Shown in pieces: positions 12,121-24,500 of a stretch of 64,000 bases of DNA. The notes under the pieces are model-generated. The model worked only from the letters and a program-made list of their open reading frames with translations, made no database searches and was not told the DNA's origin. The position numbers and the translations under genes were made by a program. Origin of the DNA: Synchiropus splendidus (lineage: Eukaryota; Chordata; Actinopteri; Syngnathiformes; Callionymidae); the NCBI RefSeq assembly GCF_027744825.2, contig NC_071348.1, positions 2,858,563 to 2,922,562 on the forward strand, read 5' to 3'. Within the stretch, counting starts at the first letter, position 1. Each line of letters opens with the position of its first letter.

Positions 12121-13047
12121 CGACGTAAACGAGTCAGTCAGCAGGAGTCCACAAGCCCCGCCCACCGGCGAGGAAGGTAGACAACGCATAGCTGTGTGAC
12201 GTGGAACCAAAAACGTGCCAACACCGCTCCCACGGTTTACGCCGGTAGACAAATTGAAACAGCTGTTCATGTAGTGGAGGGGAATCGTAATCACACGTTA
12301 TTGTAGTGAAATAAGTTAGTGTACTGCAGCGCAGTACTGCGGAGGAGTGACGTTGTTACATACGATTCTGGACAGAGTCGCACACAGTGAAGTCAAGGAG
12401 TGGAAGACGTGGAGGTGTAGGCCGATCTGTGACGAATGCTCGAGCGTTTCAATTCTTGTCAGAATTGTCAACGTCAAATGACGAACCTGAAGACGACATC
12501 GGTTGTTCAGACTCTTTATGGGCGCTGTGTTTGGTTATGGAGTGTGTTTCCGCTCCGCAAACATCTGGACACGTCGGTCACCGAGCACGGCCTGATACCG
12601 CGTTACCAAGGCGACCAGCCACAACAGATAACACATGCGGCGATAACGAGCCAGCTGTTGTTATCTTCGCAGCCAAGAACACGGCCACAGAGGAAGAGCC
12701 GAGAGTCACGTGACCGCAAACGCACTCCCAGGCAGAGACACTGATTTTGGAGCGAACATCAAGTCAGACATTCACCTCCGCTCCAGCGCCCCCCACTGAC
12801 AACCAGATGTCACTGAATGGAGTCAGAGAAATGGTCGCTAAAAGAAGTCAAAATGGCCTGTGTTTTGGAGTGAACACTGGTCAACCAGAGCATAGACAAC
12901 AAACTTGAGACTAGTAACATGAAAAAATATTTATGTTGTTGGTGGTTAGGATTTAAGCAGAACTAATTATCGTGTTATTAAGTGAATCACTGAAAATAAC
13001 CAATTAAAAAGATGTCAGAAACAAAGAATGAAACGTATAAAAATAGA

Positions 13048-13053
13048 TTTATT
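13048..13053 (-). promoter_or_regulatory. nr0b2 polyadenylation signal
   Basis: AATAAA on the minus strand, 113 bases after the nr0b2 stop codon and the first such hexamer downstream of it. Confidence 0.7.
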
Positions 13054-13165
13054 TCAACTATGAAAAATATATTAGAAGCAACATGTTATTCTAAAGTGTC
13101 TTCTGTCAAAGCTGGCGAGACGCAGTAAAGTCCGCGTGGAAGTCTGATCCAGGACCAGCTGGGCT

Positions 13166-13985
13166 CTACCTGCAGAAGAGCATGTCCACCAGCAGCTCCA
13201 GGAGGTCGGCCTGCCCGATGACAGGTCTGAATAAGAGTTCCGTGATGAGGCTGGGCGTGATGCTCTGCAGCATGGAGGCCGTGAGGAGGATGCTCGCGAA
13301 GCGGTCTTGGTGACCCGGGTGAAGGAGCTGCACCACCTGACAGAGGGCATGCTGGGCCTCCTGCTGGAGACCCTCCACGAACAGAGCGGCCTTCAGCTCT
13401 GGAACATCTGGTGAAGCGTGATGAAGAGTGTGATTAAGTGAGCTTCAGAGAGACGGCTCCTTGAGATTATCACGTACCTGGATTGAAGATTGTGGTTCCT
13501 TTCAGGTAAGCGTACTCCTTGGGACTCAAGTCCAAGCTCCAGAACTTTTTCAGGCAGGATTTGAGCTTGCTGACGCCCGCCATGGTGGGCTGCTCCCGCT
13601 CTGACTCAGGACCGCTGTGCTGCCGCAGCAGGATCTTCTTCAGCATGCTGTCAGCAGGGATGTCCGTCACCTCAAAATCCACATGCTCTTGCGCCAGACC
13701 CAAAATGAAGAGGGGCGCCCAACAGCTCTTGAGGAGCGAGAACTGGTCCTCCGGCGGAAGTTGGTGGAAAGCAGGCAAGTTCTTCATGAAGTGGATGGTT
13801 TTTACCAAAACCGCTGACGCCGCCTTGCAAATTTCTGAAGTCTTTTTCAGGCAGACTGTCCGTCGCAGCTCGCAGTTGCATCTGTGTGGCCGCAGCTGGC
13901 TGTCGTCTATTCGGCTGAGAATGTTGAAGAGGATGGGGTTCAAAATCCTGTCCTCGGCAGGGGCACAGTCACACCTGATATCCAT
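13166..13985 (-). CDS. nr0b2: nuclear receptor subfamily 0 group B member 2 (SHP)
   Basis: Atypical orphan receptor without a DNA-binding domain that represses other nuclear receptors (LRH-1, HNF4, FXR targets) in bile-acid and lipid control; acts in the nucleus. Exons on the minus strand: 13478-13985 and 13166-13407, joining to 249 aa (human 257). The protein is almost entirely ligand-binding-like domain: LPAFHQLPPEDQFSLLKSCW, LGLAQEHVDFEV, FWSLDLSPKEYAYLKGT, then LLTASMLQSI and ELLFRPVIG. The C-terminus LTASMLQSI...FRPVIG fits NR0B2 better than NR0B1 (DAX1), and the DAX1 N-terminal repeats are missing. The single intron splits FNP|DVP, the position known for both NR0B genes. The start at 13985 (MDIRCD) is preferred; an in-frame ATG four codons upstream (13997) is possible. 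A TATA box lies 65 bases upstream. Confidence 0.95.
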
Positions 13986-16900
13986 GCTGTGGAGCAACAG
14001 AGGATCTGGGAGAGCGTGCGGCTACTGCCGCCTCCACCTGGAGTCTCTCTTTTATAGGGCCGGCCCTGCCCGCCGTGTGGACCTTGACTTGTCAATACAC
14101 TCTCGGTGAAAAACACCAGTGCAGTGTGCTGTGCCAGGTGACTGCTGGAATAACCCTGGGAAACTGATAAGCTTTTCTCAATGAAAAGAAGCTGGTGAAG
14201 TAATGCCTGGGTATCAAGAGGGTAGGGCCTTATCTCGGTGCCGGTGTCATTAACCCAGGCAGTACCAAGCTACCAAGGACTGCAGAGGTAATCAGCCTCC
14301 TAACTACGCCCGTGCCTACGGAGGTAGAAGCCGGTCACATCACATATGGGACGTTGACTCAGTGTTTGAGGTTAAAATGTACAAGCCAGATTCAATAACA
14401 ACTGATTTGGCTCCAAGTCTTTTTACTCCAAATTACGGTCTGTGAAGGCAAACAGTATCTGGGACACATGGAGACGTTACATGGTGATGTTGAGTCCGAG
14501 TCACATCCCTGGATAAAATGCTTCATGTTCCTATGAAGAGCTGAGGGAAGGGTCTTTCGAGGTCATGACAGCAACCACCTGACTAGCTTTGCTGACTTAT
14601 TGCAGTGAAAATAACCCGCCTGCAAGAGTTGAAACGATCAGCCCAGGACTGATGAGCAAAAGTCTGCGACCTGCACCGATGCCTACCCTTGATGTCAAGT
14701 AGGGGGCCCCAAAATATCATCCTGTGGGCCTCAGCTTGGATGTGAGCAGCATGTTAGACACTCTAGTCGTGTGCCACATTTTTATTTAGAAACAAATGGA
14801 GGACCAGCTGTTTTCTAGTGAGGCTCGGAGCAACAGTGGTGAAACTGCGGCACTGACCTAACTCACAAGTTCATTGTGTTAATGTGACATTTGGGGAGCA
14901 CTTACTGCACACCACAGCTGTAAAGTTACATTACTAGCAACATTTGAGCATGAGCATTAATGTCTTGATTCGGTCTGAACAGTGCTATGATTGAATCATT
15001 CTGTTGACACTCTGGTATTCATAACTGTGTACTATAATCTACTTAATGACATCACCCTCAATATAATATGTTTTTATTACCGCCTCTACTCCCACCCCCC
15101 ACGTCTTAAATGAATTAATTTTACAGGAAATATTATTGATATTCATATTTTGATTAAGAAATACAAATACTCACCTTTAAAATACATATATTTACTTAAA
15201 TAATAATAATAATTGTAAATAAAATTAAACAAAACATCAAACAACTAAACTTTTAAAAATCATCTCCCAGACCCTAAACCAAGTGAAATCCTTATTTTTC
15301 TCAGTTCTGGAAGAAAAATGGACCTCACCGATCCAATATAAGAAGCACTGTCTTTTGAATTAATATATGACTGATAGAATAGTTTGGATGGGTCCTCACA
15401 AAGGAGCCAGGATGTGTTGTGGTCCCGGCAGGCCGCCGATCCACCACTCAATTCAGTGAATGTTGTTTTGCCCCTCTGTGATTGACAGCTTTGCATGGAT
15501 GAATAAAAGGTGTAGAATTCATGAAAAACCATTAGCTATTGATCTCTGTTACTAATAAATCCAATGTTCTGAATGCTGTTTAATTGGGTTTACCCTAATT
15601 TGTTATCGCCCCGTGCCTGGCACAGCGGTCTGAGACAGATAAGCAAATTAGTTTATGACAGCTTCAAATAAACAAACCTTTCCTTAATGGCTGACTCGCT
15701 GGACATCTTGCTGCATGAACCCCATAAATCTTTTACCGTCGTCTGGCGTCACAGTTATGTCACAGTATGTAGTTTGTTTTTTACAAAGGAGCAAAGCATT
15801 AAAAGTTACAAGCAAGTCAAGGCCACGTCGAGCTGTAACTAAGACGTTAAACCATGACATGTCACCTCTTTCTCGCAGCAGCTCATTTGCCACTCTTGTG
15901 AGGCCAGTCTGCACAGGAGCTGCATCACAGTACACACACCTTGTGATATCGTCAAGAATGTGGCCCTTTTTCTGTGCGGTGGCCGATAATGACCCTGAAG
16001 CGCCGTAAAGCTGTAAATGTCTTCGATAAGGCTGAAGTTTATAGCAGTTAGGAGCAGGCAGAGACGGGCACGGAGGACAGACGCTTATCTGGCCCAGGAC
16101 GGTATGAAATATAAAAAGTGTCCTTCATTCTATAAATGGAGAGAAGGGGTCATATTTGGCCGGACACATGTAATAATAATACTCACCGTAATTACTACTG
16201 TTACAATCACTACTGGACACCTCAGGCAGAGACGTTCCCAAAATGTACAGTGAGGCTCTGAAACCGACCTCACTGTTTGTTCAGCTTTTAGCTGCCCCAG
16301 GTCGTTGACCTCTGAGGGCACGGTTGGTTCAAGAGGCTTGACCATGACCCACTGTTATACAGCTGCGGGTAATTTACCTGACTCCTGTTTCATGAGATCA
16401 CGACCTTACAGGTGTCGGTTCTCAACGTAGAAAACACATTTTCATGCATTGTTGGTTTGTTGAAACCACAGCAGATTATTGAGGTGGACTTCCTTCCTGA
16501 ATATGAATTATTATACGTCAATCACTGTAAGGAATGAAGGATAGTCTGACTCCACCTGCCGTCATGTGGAGCAAATTTCTGAAAAAAAACCCACCAATAA
16601 TGTCAAGAAAAATACTATCAATGAAAATTAAAAAGTGTATTTGACTTTTTGAGGTTCTATTTATATGATTTTCACCAGAACTCCCTTCATCTGATCTCAA
16701 CTTCATGGTGCTTAATGGGTCTTTATTGTGTTCTGTCTACAATAATCCAATCTCATATATTAACATAGTAGCCCCAAATCAAAATACTGTTTTAAAATTT
16801 GTATTGGCCACCTCAGTCAAAGAGCTCTGACAAAGACAACAAAAATGGCTTATGCAATTAATAGAATTCAGAGCAGTTTAAAAGAACCTTGCTGTTGTTC

Positions 16901-18198
16901 GATGCCGCATTTCATCATGTGACCTGGAAACCACGTGACTTTATGTTATTCCAGACTGAAACATTGATTTGAGGCGTGCAGTTAACCAGCAGAGAACCAG
17001 CGTCAAGCATGATGAAGTGATAGTTTGGTTCCTCGAGGGCCTGTCCTGCTCTTCTCAGTAGGACAATGTTGTAAATTACTTTGATCAAACACTTGGAAAA
17101 CAGACTGAAGAGTTCACACTGGTTTTTGGAGACATGTGCATCAAAAACTTCTCTAGTTTGTAGCTTTGTAGTGTGGGTGACTGAGTGACTATGTGTAATT
17201 CAGTCTGAGGATGAAGACTTCAAAACTTATTATATTTGTGATCCAGTTTGGTTCAGAGTCCTGATTCTGGTTAGCCTTGTGTTTTGAATGGTTAGGCTTA
17301 GAGGTTGAGGCTGGTGAAGAGGTTATAGCACGAAGTCCCCACAAAGATATGAAGACATGAGTGTGTATGCGTGGCGGTGAAAAGTGGGGAAAAGGTCGAT
17401 GAATCGTGTCCCTGACTGCACATTAACAGGTGGATTAGCTGGTCAGCGACACGTCAGAACTAATGACTAATGCAAGCAGGTAATAGAGCGAGCGCAGTGA
17501 TGTCAGGGTCCAGACACCTCAGTGTAGTTTTACTGCACAGCACCATCACAACACGCTGATAAACGCTGAGGTGAAGGCCAGTGGAACAGTTAGCCTCTGG
17601 GTTAATGAACTCTGCCTGAATTCAGTTCTTGGTTTTCACCTGCGAACATAGAATAAACACATTTTAACCTCAGATTTAAAGGTTTTTGTTCCATTTGGAT
17701 TCATCTGTAACCTGGGATTATTTTGAGTGATAAGAGGGTCCCAGGTTTGCAGCCAGCTTCTGTGGCAACTCCTGTCAGAGCAACAAGCTGCAGGAAATGT
17801 AAGTAAATAAACGCCTTTTTTTAATGTTGTGTTCCTGTGTTGAATAGAATAAGAACATTTCGAAGCTTTGTGTAACAAACGTCATCTTTACCTCAGGAGA
17901 AAAGACCAAATATAAAAGCTAAAATATGTGTCAATAAGTACGTAAATAAAACAACGCTCGCTGAACACGAGAGCAGTCAATTAGAAACTATTGAAATAAA
18001 AAAAAGAACTTCAATAAATAATACATAAACGGCAATACAGTTGTTATAGAAAATGTATTAGAAAGACCATAAATAGGAAAGAAGCTGAACATAAACGTGT
18101 GACTTTTTTTAAGAAAGATTTTTCAGTTAAATCTAAAAGCGGATATGACGTCGCTGTGTCTTACACCATGACGTAACTTGGCCGTAGTAGTAACAAAC
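13986..18198. other. nr0b2/gpatch3 divergent intergenic region
   Basis: Outside the nr0b2 promoter I see no gene here. The segment separates two divergently transcribed genes. It holds GATA-type sites (near 14166, 14230, 15636, 16086), a perfect NR5A consensus TCAAGGCCA at 15817-15825, and AT-rich stretches near 15060-15250 and 17930-18080. Its open frames (for example 15684-15935 and 15260-15532 on the minus strand) look random. Confidence 0.5.
14050..14087 (-). promoter_or_regulatory. nr0b2: nr0b2 core promoter: TATA box and NR5A (LRH-1/SF-1) site
   Basis: On the minus strand TATAAAA occupies 14056-14050, about 65 bases before the start codon. TCAAGGTCC at 14087-14079, 22 bases further upstream, matches the NR5A half-site YCAAGGYCA except for the last base. 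Mammalian SHP promoters are known to be driven by LRH-1/SF-1 through such sites close to the TATA box. Confidence 0.65.
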
Positions 18199-20570
18199 AT
18201 GGCGGACTCCGAAGCTGTGTCTGTGGTGTATTTTGTAATTAGCAACATCCCGGTCATATTCCGCTCTGCGGACCTCAGAAACTACTTCAGTCAGTTCATT
18301 GAAAGCGAAGGGTTCCAGTGTTTCCACTACCGCCACCGACCGGAGCGTCTGCGGGAGGCGGAGAGCAAGACAACCGCCACAGATCAGACGGACACCTCCG
18401 ATGTTGTTGAACCCACCGCGGACGGCAGCTCCACGAAGAAGGAGCCGTCGAAATCGTGCTGTTGTGTCGTGGCGGTTCAGGCCAAGGACGCCGAGAGGTT
18501 CTTCAGAATGTATTCAGGGAATCACTGGATCGATAAGAAGGGAAACTGGCTGTCCAGACGGTGTGTTATCAGACGAGTGCGAGTTTCCCAGACCCAAGGT
18601 GAGAAGACACAAACACGAGTGGACTACAAACCTCTGAGCAATGCATGATATGATCTCAAAATGTGACTGACATATAAAGTGGTGGTTGGGTAGTTACCAA
18701 CCTCAAGATGCCCTGCGACCAAACCAGTGGGAAGCAGAATCTCCTCCATGTTGGGATGAATCTGGCTGTTGATGAGATCCTTGAGACCTCATCACTATGC
18801 CCTGCAAATGTTCCAGACTACTGCAGCATATCCACATACTAACACTGTGGTGCTCGATGTCCTGACTCGAACACACCATGTCAATGTGTTGATAAAGTAC
18901 AGACTTTCCGGACTTTCCTTTTACAAAGTTAGACAATTCTCCACAGAAATCTGCAACTTTTCATTGACATTGATTGAGGTCTGTGTGTCATTTCAGATGA
19001 GGAGTCGTTCCCCTACAAGACCAAGTTTGAGCAGCGGCACCGCGTGTCAGCAACTGAGCGCTTCACACAAGCTGACCTCAAAAGCCTGTCTGAGCTCAAC
19101 CCCCCATCCCTGATGCAGAATGGAAACGTGGGCACTCCCATCAAAGTCTTCCTCCGCCTGATCCAGTCCTGCCGTCTACCTCCTCGGCTTATCCGGAAGC
19201 TGGGCCTTACTTTTCCCAAGACGAGTTCCAACCGTCGCTATGGCAACGTGCATTTTCAGTATCGGGACACTCATACGCTGCCGGCGACCGAGGACACGGT
19301 TCTAACTGCTGCTGGCCATGAGATATCAGGGCCTGGGGTTCTGAGGACTAAGTCGAGCGGGAAGAAGCTCGCAGATGAAACTGAGACCAGTGAGCCAGAG
19401 AGACAAGAGGAGGAGGAGGAGATGGAAGAGGAGGAAAACCAGGATGTCCAGTCAAATGAAGATGATGTAGGTTAAACGCTTTGCAACTTGTTTATGAAAC
19501 TTCACCTTCTCTACCTCCTCATTAAGTCGGTCATTTCAGTGGTTTTAACAATGGAACACCTCAGTCATCATCACTGTTGCTGACCTGTGGCTCTGGATTG
19601 ATCGCAGGACGACGACCGCTGTGAGGAGTGGGAGCGGCATGAAGCTTTGCATGAAGATGTGACGAGCCAGGAGCGAAGTAAAGAGCGGCTGTTTGAAGAG
19701 GAGATCGAGCTGAAGTGGGAGAAAGGCGGCTCAGGCCTGGTGTTCTATACTGACGCGCAGTACTGGCAGGAAGAGGAAGGAGGTGACGCTCTTGATATAA
19801 ACCCGTGACTCTACATGAACTTGGTCTGTATGTTTAACGTATCCATGTGATAACTGAGGTTTCTCTTGCAGATTTTGATGAACAGACAGCAGACGACTGG
19901 GATGTGGACATGAGCGTTTATTATGATAAAGGTGAGGAGCAGATGAAACTCTTTCAGCCAAACACGGGTGTTGTGTGATGCTGTGCCTCTCTACCCAGAT
20001 GGAGGCGATATGGACGCTCGCGACTACATGAGAATGCGGTATGAGAAGAGGCTGAGGGAGGGACTTGAGGATGGATCAGGACACAATCAGGCTATTGGCA
20101 GCTTTGAGAAATTCACTAAGGTGAGCGGCCGGACGTTGGGGCTGTGCTAGTCTTGCATTCTATTGACTGTAATGGAAACGGTCTGGTGGCAGGGGTTTGG
20201 CCGTCGCTTGATGGAAAGGCAAGGCTGGAAGGACGGCGAAGGGCTGGGACACAGCCAGGTGGGGATTTCCGAAGCGCTGGAAAACGAGGGCCAACATCCA
20301 CATTGTAAACGGGGTTTTGGGTAAGTCCAAGTGAAGGCCACCAAAGCCAAGAGCTTCCTCTGATTCCGTGTTATTCTGGTGTGTAGGTATCATGGAGAAA
20401 AGCTGCTGCGACACAACCATAAAAAACCCAGGACAGAGTTTCACATCACCTCTGTGTACGATCAACCCAAAGACATCGATGAAGGCGACACGTTGCAAAG
20501 ACGCCAACCGAACACCAGCATGAAGTACAGAGGATGGCAGCAAGGTGGCAGCATTGGACTTCAAAGATGA
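18199..20570 (+). CDS. gpatch3: G-patch domain-containing protein 3
   Basis: G-patch protein; family members bind RNA or activate DEAH helicases, and human GPATCH3 is reported to dampen antiviral RIG-I/MAVS signalling and to affect transcription. Exons: 18199-18598, 18997-19466, 19608-19782, 19872-19931, 19999-20120, 20193-20320, 20387-20570, joining in frame to 512 aa (human 525). The start is the ATG at 18199 (AACATGGCGG, good Kozak); a longer frame begins only at a TTG. N-terminal block YFVISNIPVIFRSADLRNYF and CFHYRHRPER is family-specific. The middle has ADLKSLSELNPP and FPKTSSNRRYGNV, then an acidic tract (~265-295) and WEKGGSGLVFYTDAQYWQEE. The G-patch spans about 407-455 (GFGRRLMERQGWKDGEGLG). 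A tiny ORF (ATG ACG TAA, 18168-18176) precedes the start. Confidence 0.95.
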
Positions 20571-21503
20571 CCTCGATTTTGAATTGAAACGTATTTATAA
20601 TGCAGTATTAAATTTTTACTACTTTTTCATATGATTTCTTTCTCTGAGTGGTGAATTTCAAATGTGCCTTTAATATTTATAGGTTTTGCACGACCTATTT
20701 GCGACACGATGCATATCTGCAAGCGCTAAAATACGACGCAGAACTCACACATAAGCACGATTTAGCGTCAACGATTGACTCATGTCAGCAGTGACCTGAG
20801 GATGTACACGCCAGCATGGGGAGGAAACTGAGAGGACTAGGTCGGCAACAAACCCAGAACTGTGTCGAGCTGGATACCATCTTCCTGCTGGGATGCACCG
20901 TTATGATGTCATTTTCTCACATTTAAGCCTCTTGTTAAAGATATTTTTGGTTCACATTGTATTGTATTGTCTCAATTTTGAATATGCATCGTAACAGAAA
21001 GCAAACGTAAAATGTACGACATGAAAATAGGATGGACTTAAAACCTGTAGCACAACTCGGAGCGTGCAGAGGACGAAAAACGTTTTTAATGCCATTTAAC
21101 CGCAACACAAAATTAAACAAATACACGCGTTTTAGCCGAAATTCACCACTTGCTGTTTTCTGGGCGAAGACGATATCAAAAAAAAAAAAAAAATGCTGGC
21201 TTTTATTGTGACGAGTCGGTGACGTCAACCGGATGTATTCGGAATAGCTTAGCCAGGTAGCTTCTGCGCGTACACATGGACCAAGCGATAGGTTGTGTCA
21301 AGTTTTAGCCAATAATACATACGTGCTCTTCGTATTTATGTTTAAATGACCTTTGCGTTTATTTTCAAAAAAAGTTGACGCGTTCTTCTACCGCGTTGCA
21401 CAACTGCAGTGTTGTCAGAGTCTTCATCGCTTGACAGAAGGATGATGACTTGAACTTGTCTTGGACGCAACCAATCTCTACAGAAGATACTTGTCATTTC
21501 ACC
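20571..21503. other. gpatch3-gpn2 spacer with gpn2 promoter
   Basis: Short spacer between two genes on the same strand. It has an A-run at about 21178-21193 and a full CRE palindrome TGACGTCA at 21220-21227, 277 bases before the gpn2 start. A three-codon upstream ORF (ATG ATG ACT TGA, 21442-21453) precedes the gpn2 ATG. Confidence 0.55.
20607..20612 (+). promoter_or_regulatory. candidate gpatch3 polyadenylation signal
   Basis: ATTAAA, a common variant hexamer, lies 37 bases after the gpatch3 stop in an AT-rich stretch. No AATAAA is seen nearer. Confidence 0.4.
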
Positions 21504-24500
21504 ATGTGCAGTCGGTCGGGGGAAGTTCCCTCTCTGCGTTTCGGCCAGGTGGTCATCGGACCCCCGGGCTCAGGTAAGACCACCTACTGCCAGGCCATGC
21601 AGGAGGTCCTGACTCACCTGGGACGCAAGGTTGTCGTGGTCAACATGGACCCTGCCAACGAAGGTCTGCCGTATAAATGTGAGGTGGACGTCTCGGAGCT
21701 GGTGACTTTGGCTGATGTGATGGACGGGCTGAAGCTCGGACCTAATGGTGGTCTCCTCTACTGCATGGAGTATGTGGAGGCCAACATGGACTGGTTGGAG
21801 AACAAACTGAAACAGTTCAGTGGATGCTACTTCCTGTTCGATTGCCCTGGACAAGTGGAGCTGTACACCCATCAGAGTTCAGTGAAAAATATATTTTCCC
21901 AGTTGTCCAAGTGGAACTTCAGGGTAGCTGTCAGACCTCCCGATCCCAAAGGTCTTTTGAAGTCGAGTAATAACGCTTTCTTTTCTTCAGCTTTGTTCAG
22001 TTCACCTGGTGGACTCTCACTACTGCACGGACCCGGCCAAGTTCATCTCTGTGCTGTGCACCTCGTTGTCCACCATGCTGCATGTGGAGCTTCCTCATGT
22101 CAACGTCCTGTCCAAGATGGACCTGATGGAGCAGTATGGCAAACTGGGTGAGTGACAGGCTTAGAAAACTGTCATGCCCTGAAGTGTTCTGATTTCTCTC
22201 TAATCTGTCGGCCAGCCTTCAACCTGGACTTCTACACGGAGGTCATGGACTTGACCTACCTTCTCGAACACCTGGCTGCTGATCCTTTCTTTAAAAAATT
22301 CCACCACCTAAATGCAAAGCTGGCTGAAGTCATCCAGGATTACAGTCTTGTCTCCTTCGTGTCTCTGAATGTGCAGGTATCTCTCTTTTGTTTGAATTAA
22401 AACAATCAGTTTACTCTGAAACCTTTGAAATGATCTGTCAAATGTTGAAAAGAGAAAAAAGTCATGAAAGAAAGGAAGTAAACTGCATATAAAGGGACCA
22501 ATAGGGTTGACTGTACAGGCCTTCTGTTACAGTGTGTAATTACTGTGAAAACATTGAGAACACTTTATTTCAGTTTAGTTCCGTATCTGTTGATAAGTTT
22601 CTCCACGCTCAGAGGAACATTATATTCTCTGAAGTAATGGAGCAACACTGACAAAGCTCTCTCCTTGAATCTCTGCAGAAGACTGAACTGGTTGTCCTCC
22701 CTTTGTCCTTCACAGTGACCATGAGAACCTTCTCTCCTCGATTCGATTCGATTCTCCTGAAACATAAAAAGTTTCTTACTCGTTGACAATTACTGAACTG
22801 TAGATTAGATTAGATTAGGTAGATACATACACTATAAATATTTTGACTTTGTGATGGTAGAATATTTTATTTTATATTTTTTTGTGGCTAAAATGCATGG
22901 TCACAATATTTTGATTGCATTTCATTCATAGAAATAGTAAAGTAGAAACAAACATACATAATATACATTAAATATGTCTAAAATGATGAATTATGTACAT
23001 ATGCAGTCCTCCCTTGGTTATTGTGGAGGTTGTGCAACCTGAAGTTGGCGGGAGGCAGAGAAAGGCGCTTCATTGTTGCTGCATTCAGGAGCCAATCGGT
23101 GCCCTGGACCCTGAGCGTGGCACTCGTGCGTTTAAACCTGTGAATTATGTTCGTTGGCGGGTCTCAACTGACAGTTTTTCACTTGTCTTTTGGGGATTTT
23201 TTACTTTTCTATTCAAGATGAAAGTGTTTTATGCTCAAAGAGCGAAGGCTCTTTGCTCCAAGTTCTCCAAGTTCAGTCAGTAAACATGAGTGATCATGCA
23301 GTCATTTCGCTCAAAGATGAGGAAGTGAGGAGGAAGAAGAGAGACATGCAGGGATGTGATGAAGCTCACTGAGGTGTTTAGCTTTTGTGGTGTAGCTGCA
23401 GTTTTCACCAACACAGGGAGCCTGTTTCGGCACTTTGGTTTTTTCAACGGTGGTTTCCGGCTGTGAGGCGTGTGGCAGGAGGTGTGCGAGGAAGCCGTGA
23501 CTCATTTCTCTCATCACCAATTCCTTTGCTTAAATGGCTGAATTCTGAAACCCTCCTCATGTGCTTCATGCTTTCGTGGGCTAAATCACTTTTAGCTGTT
23601 GAAATGCAACTCTGGATCATTTTGGGGCAGATGGATGACTCTGTTCAAAGGCACCAGGCTGCCGGCGAGTTCCTTGTCAGTACTTCTTTATGGAGACTGA
23701 TCGGATCCAGAGACCGGCGTCTGGATCGCGAGGCTCTGACTTCAGGTGGATGAGTGATTTAAACAAATGGCTGAATGTCAGCTTGTTTCTTCAAGGTGAG
23801 AAGAGGAGGTGTTGATCAGAACGCAAAGCCACTTTCTCTCATCCTTGTCATTATCAGAACTTCTATTGTTATCAAGTGCGTTTCGAACGAAACCTTGGTC
23901 AGTGTCTCAGTTTTTCCAAGAAGAAACAGTTCATATCTCTTTATTTTGTGTTTCACTAAGAGCGTAAGGGAGGCAGCCCATGTGACCTGTGATGTCATCC
24001 AACAATGTCGGCTGTGGATTTGTTTTTGCTAGCTTAGCGAAAAGTAATAAAAAAGTTTTTCCAGCAGGGAAACTTGGACTGACACAAAAGACAAAATGCC
24101 TCTTTAGCTTTACTTTTCCTTTCATATGTGATGCAGCGACGTTTGAGAAACGGCTGCTTCTGTTTGGGTCTACAGGACAAGGACAGCATGATTCAAGTGT
24201 TGCGAGCTGTGGACAAAGCCAATGGATACTGCTTTGGAGATCTGGAGGAAAGGAATCTTCAGGCCATGATGTCAGCGGCTGTGGGAGCAGACTTCCAGTT
24301 CAACACGTATCCTTTCCCCATTGCTTCCGCTGACTCACGGTGACTCATTTTAAAGTGGAGCTGCAGTGAGTTCAGACTCCTTAAGAGGCTCTGTCACTGA
24401 GCACCTGGAGGTTTATGTGTGTGTTTGTTAGATGACTTCAGCAGGTGTGGAGTCATCCTGGTGTGCAGTGGTCAGCAGCCCGGGGAAGTGCTCCGTGGCG

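Larger units (their letters stand above)
11768..13165. other. arhgef2 upstream region / nr0b2 3' flank
   Basis: No gene is called. The region carries the likely arhgef2 promoter, with three E-box palindromes at 12070-12079, 12111-12120 and 12705-12714, and the downstream flank of nr0b2 with its poly(A) signal. An open frame from 12436 (102 codons) shows no family resemblance and no clear splice context. A CTCF-like motif in minus orientation lies at 12784-12798. Confidence 0.5.

Noticed and set aside
12387..12744. Overlapping 102-108 codon frames upstream of arhgef2
   Set aside because: No recognisable motif; one begins at a non-ATG codon; region looks like promoter DNA with E-boxes.
14553..14568. 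Possible FXR-type inverted repeat (AGGTCATGACAG) upstream of nr0b2
   Set aside because: The second half-site is poor and the spacing does not match the one-base spacer of FXR elements.
15260..15935. Two 80-90 codon minus-strand frames in the nr0b2-gpatch3 spacer
   Set aside because: No family resemblance, no splice support, composition like the surrounding non-coding DNA.
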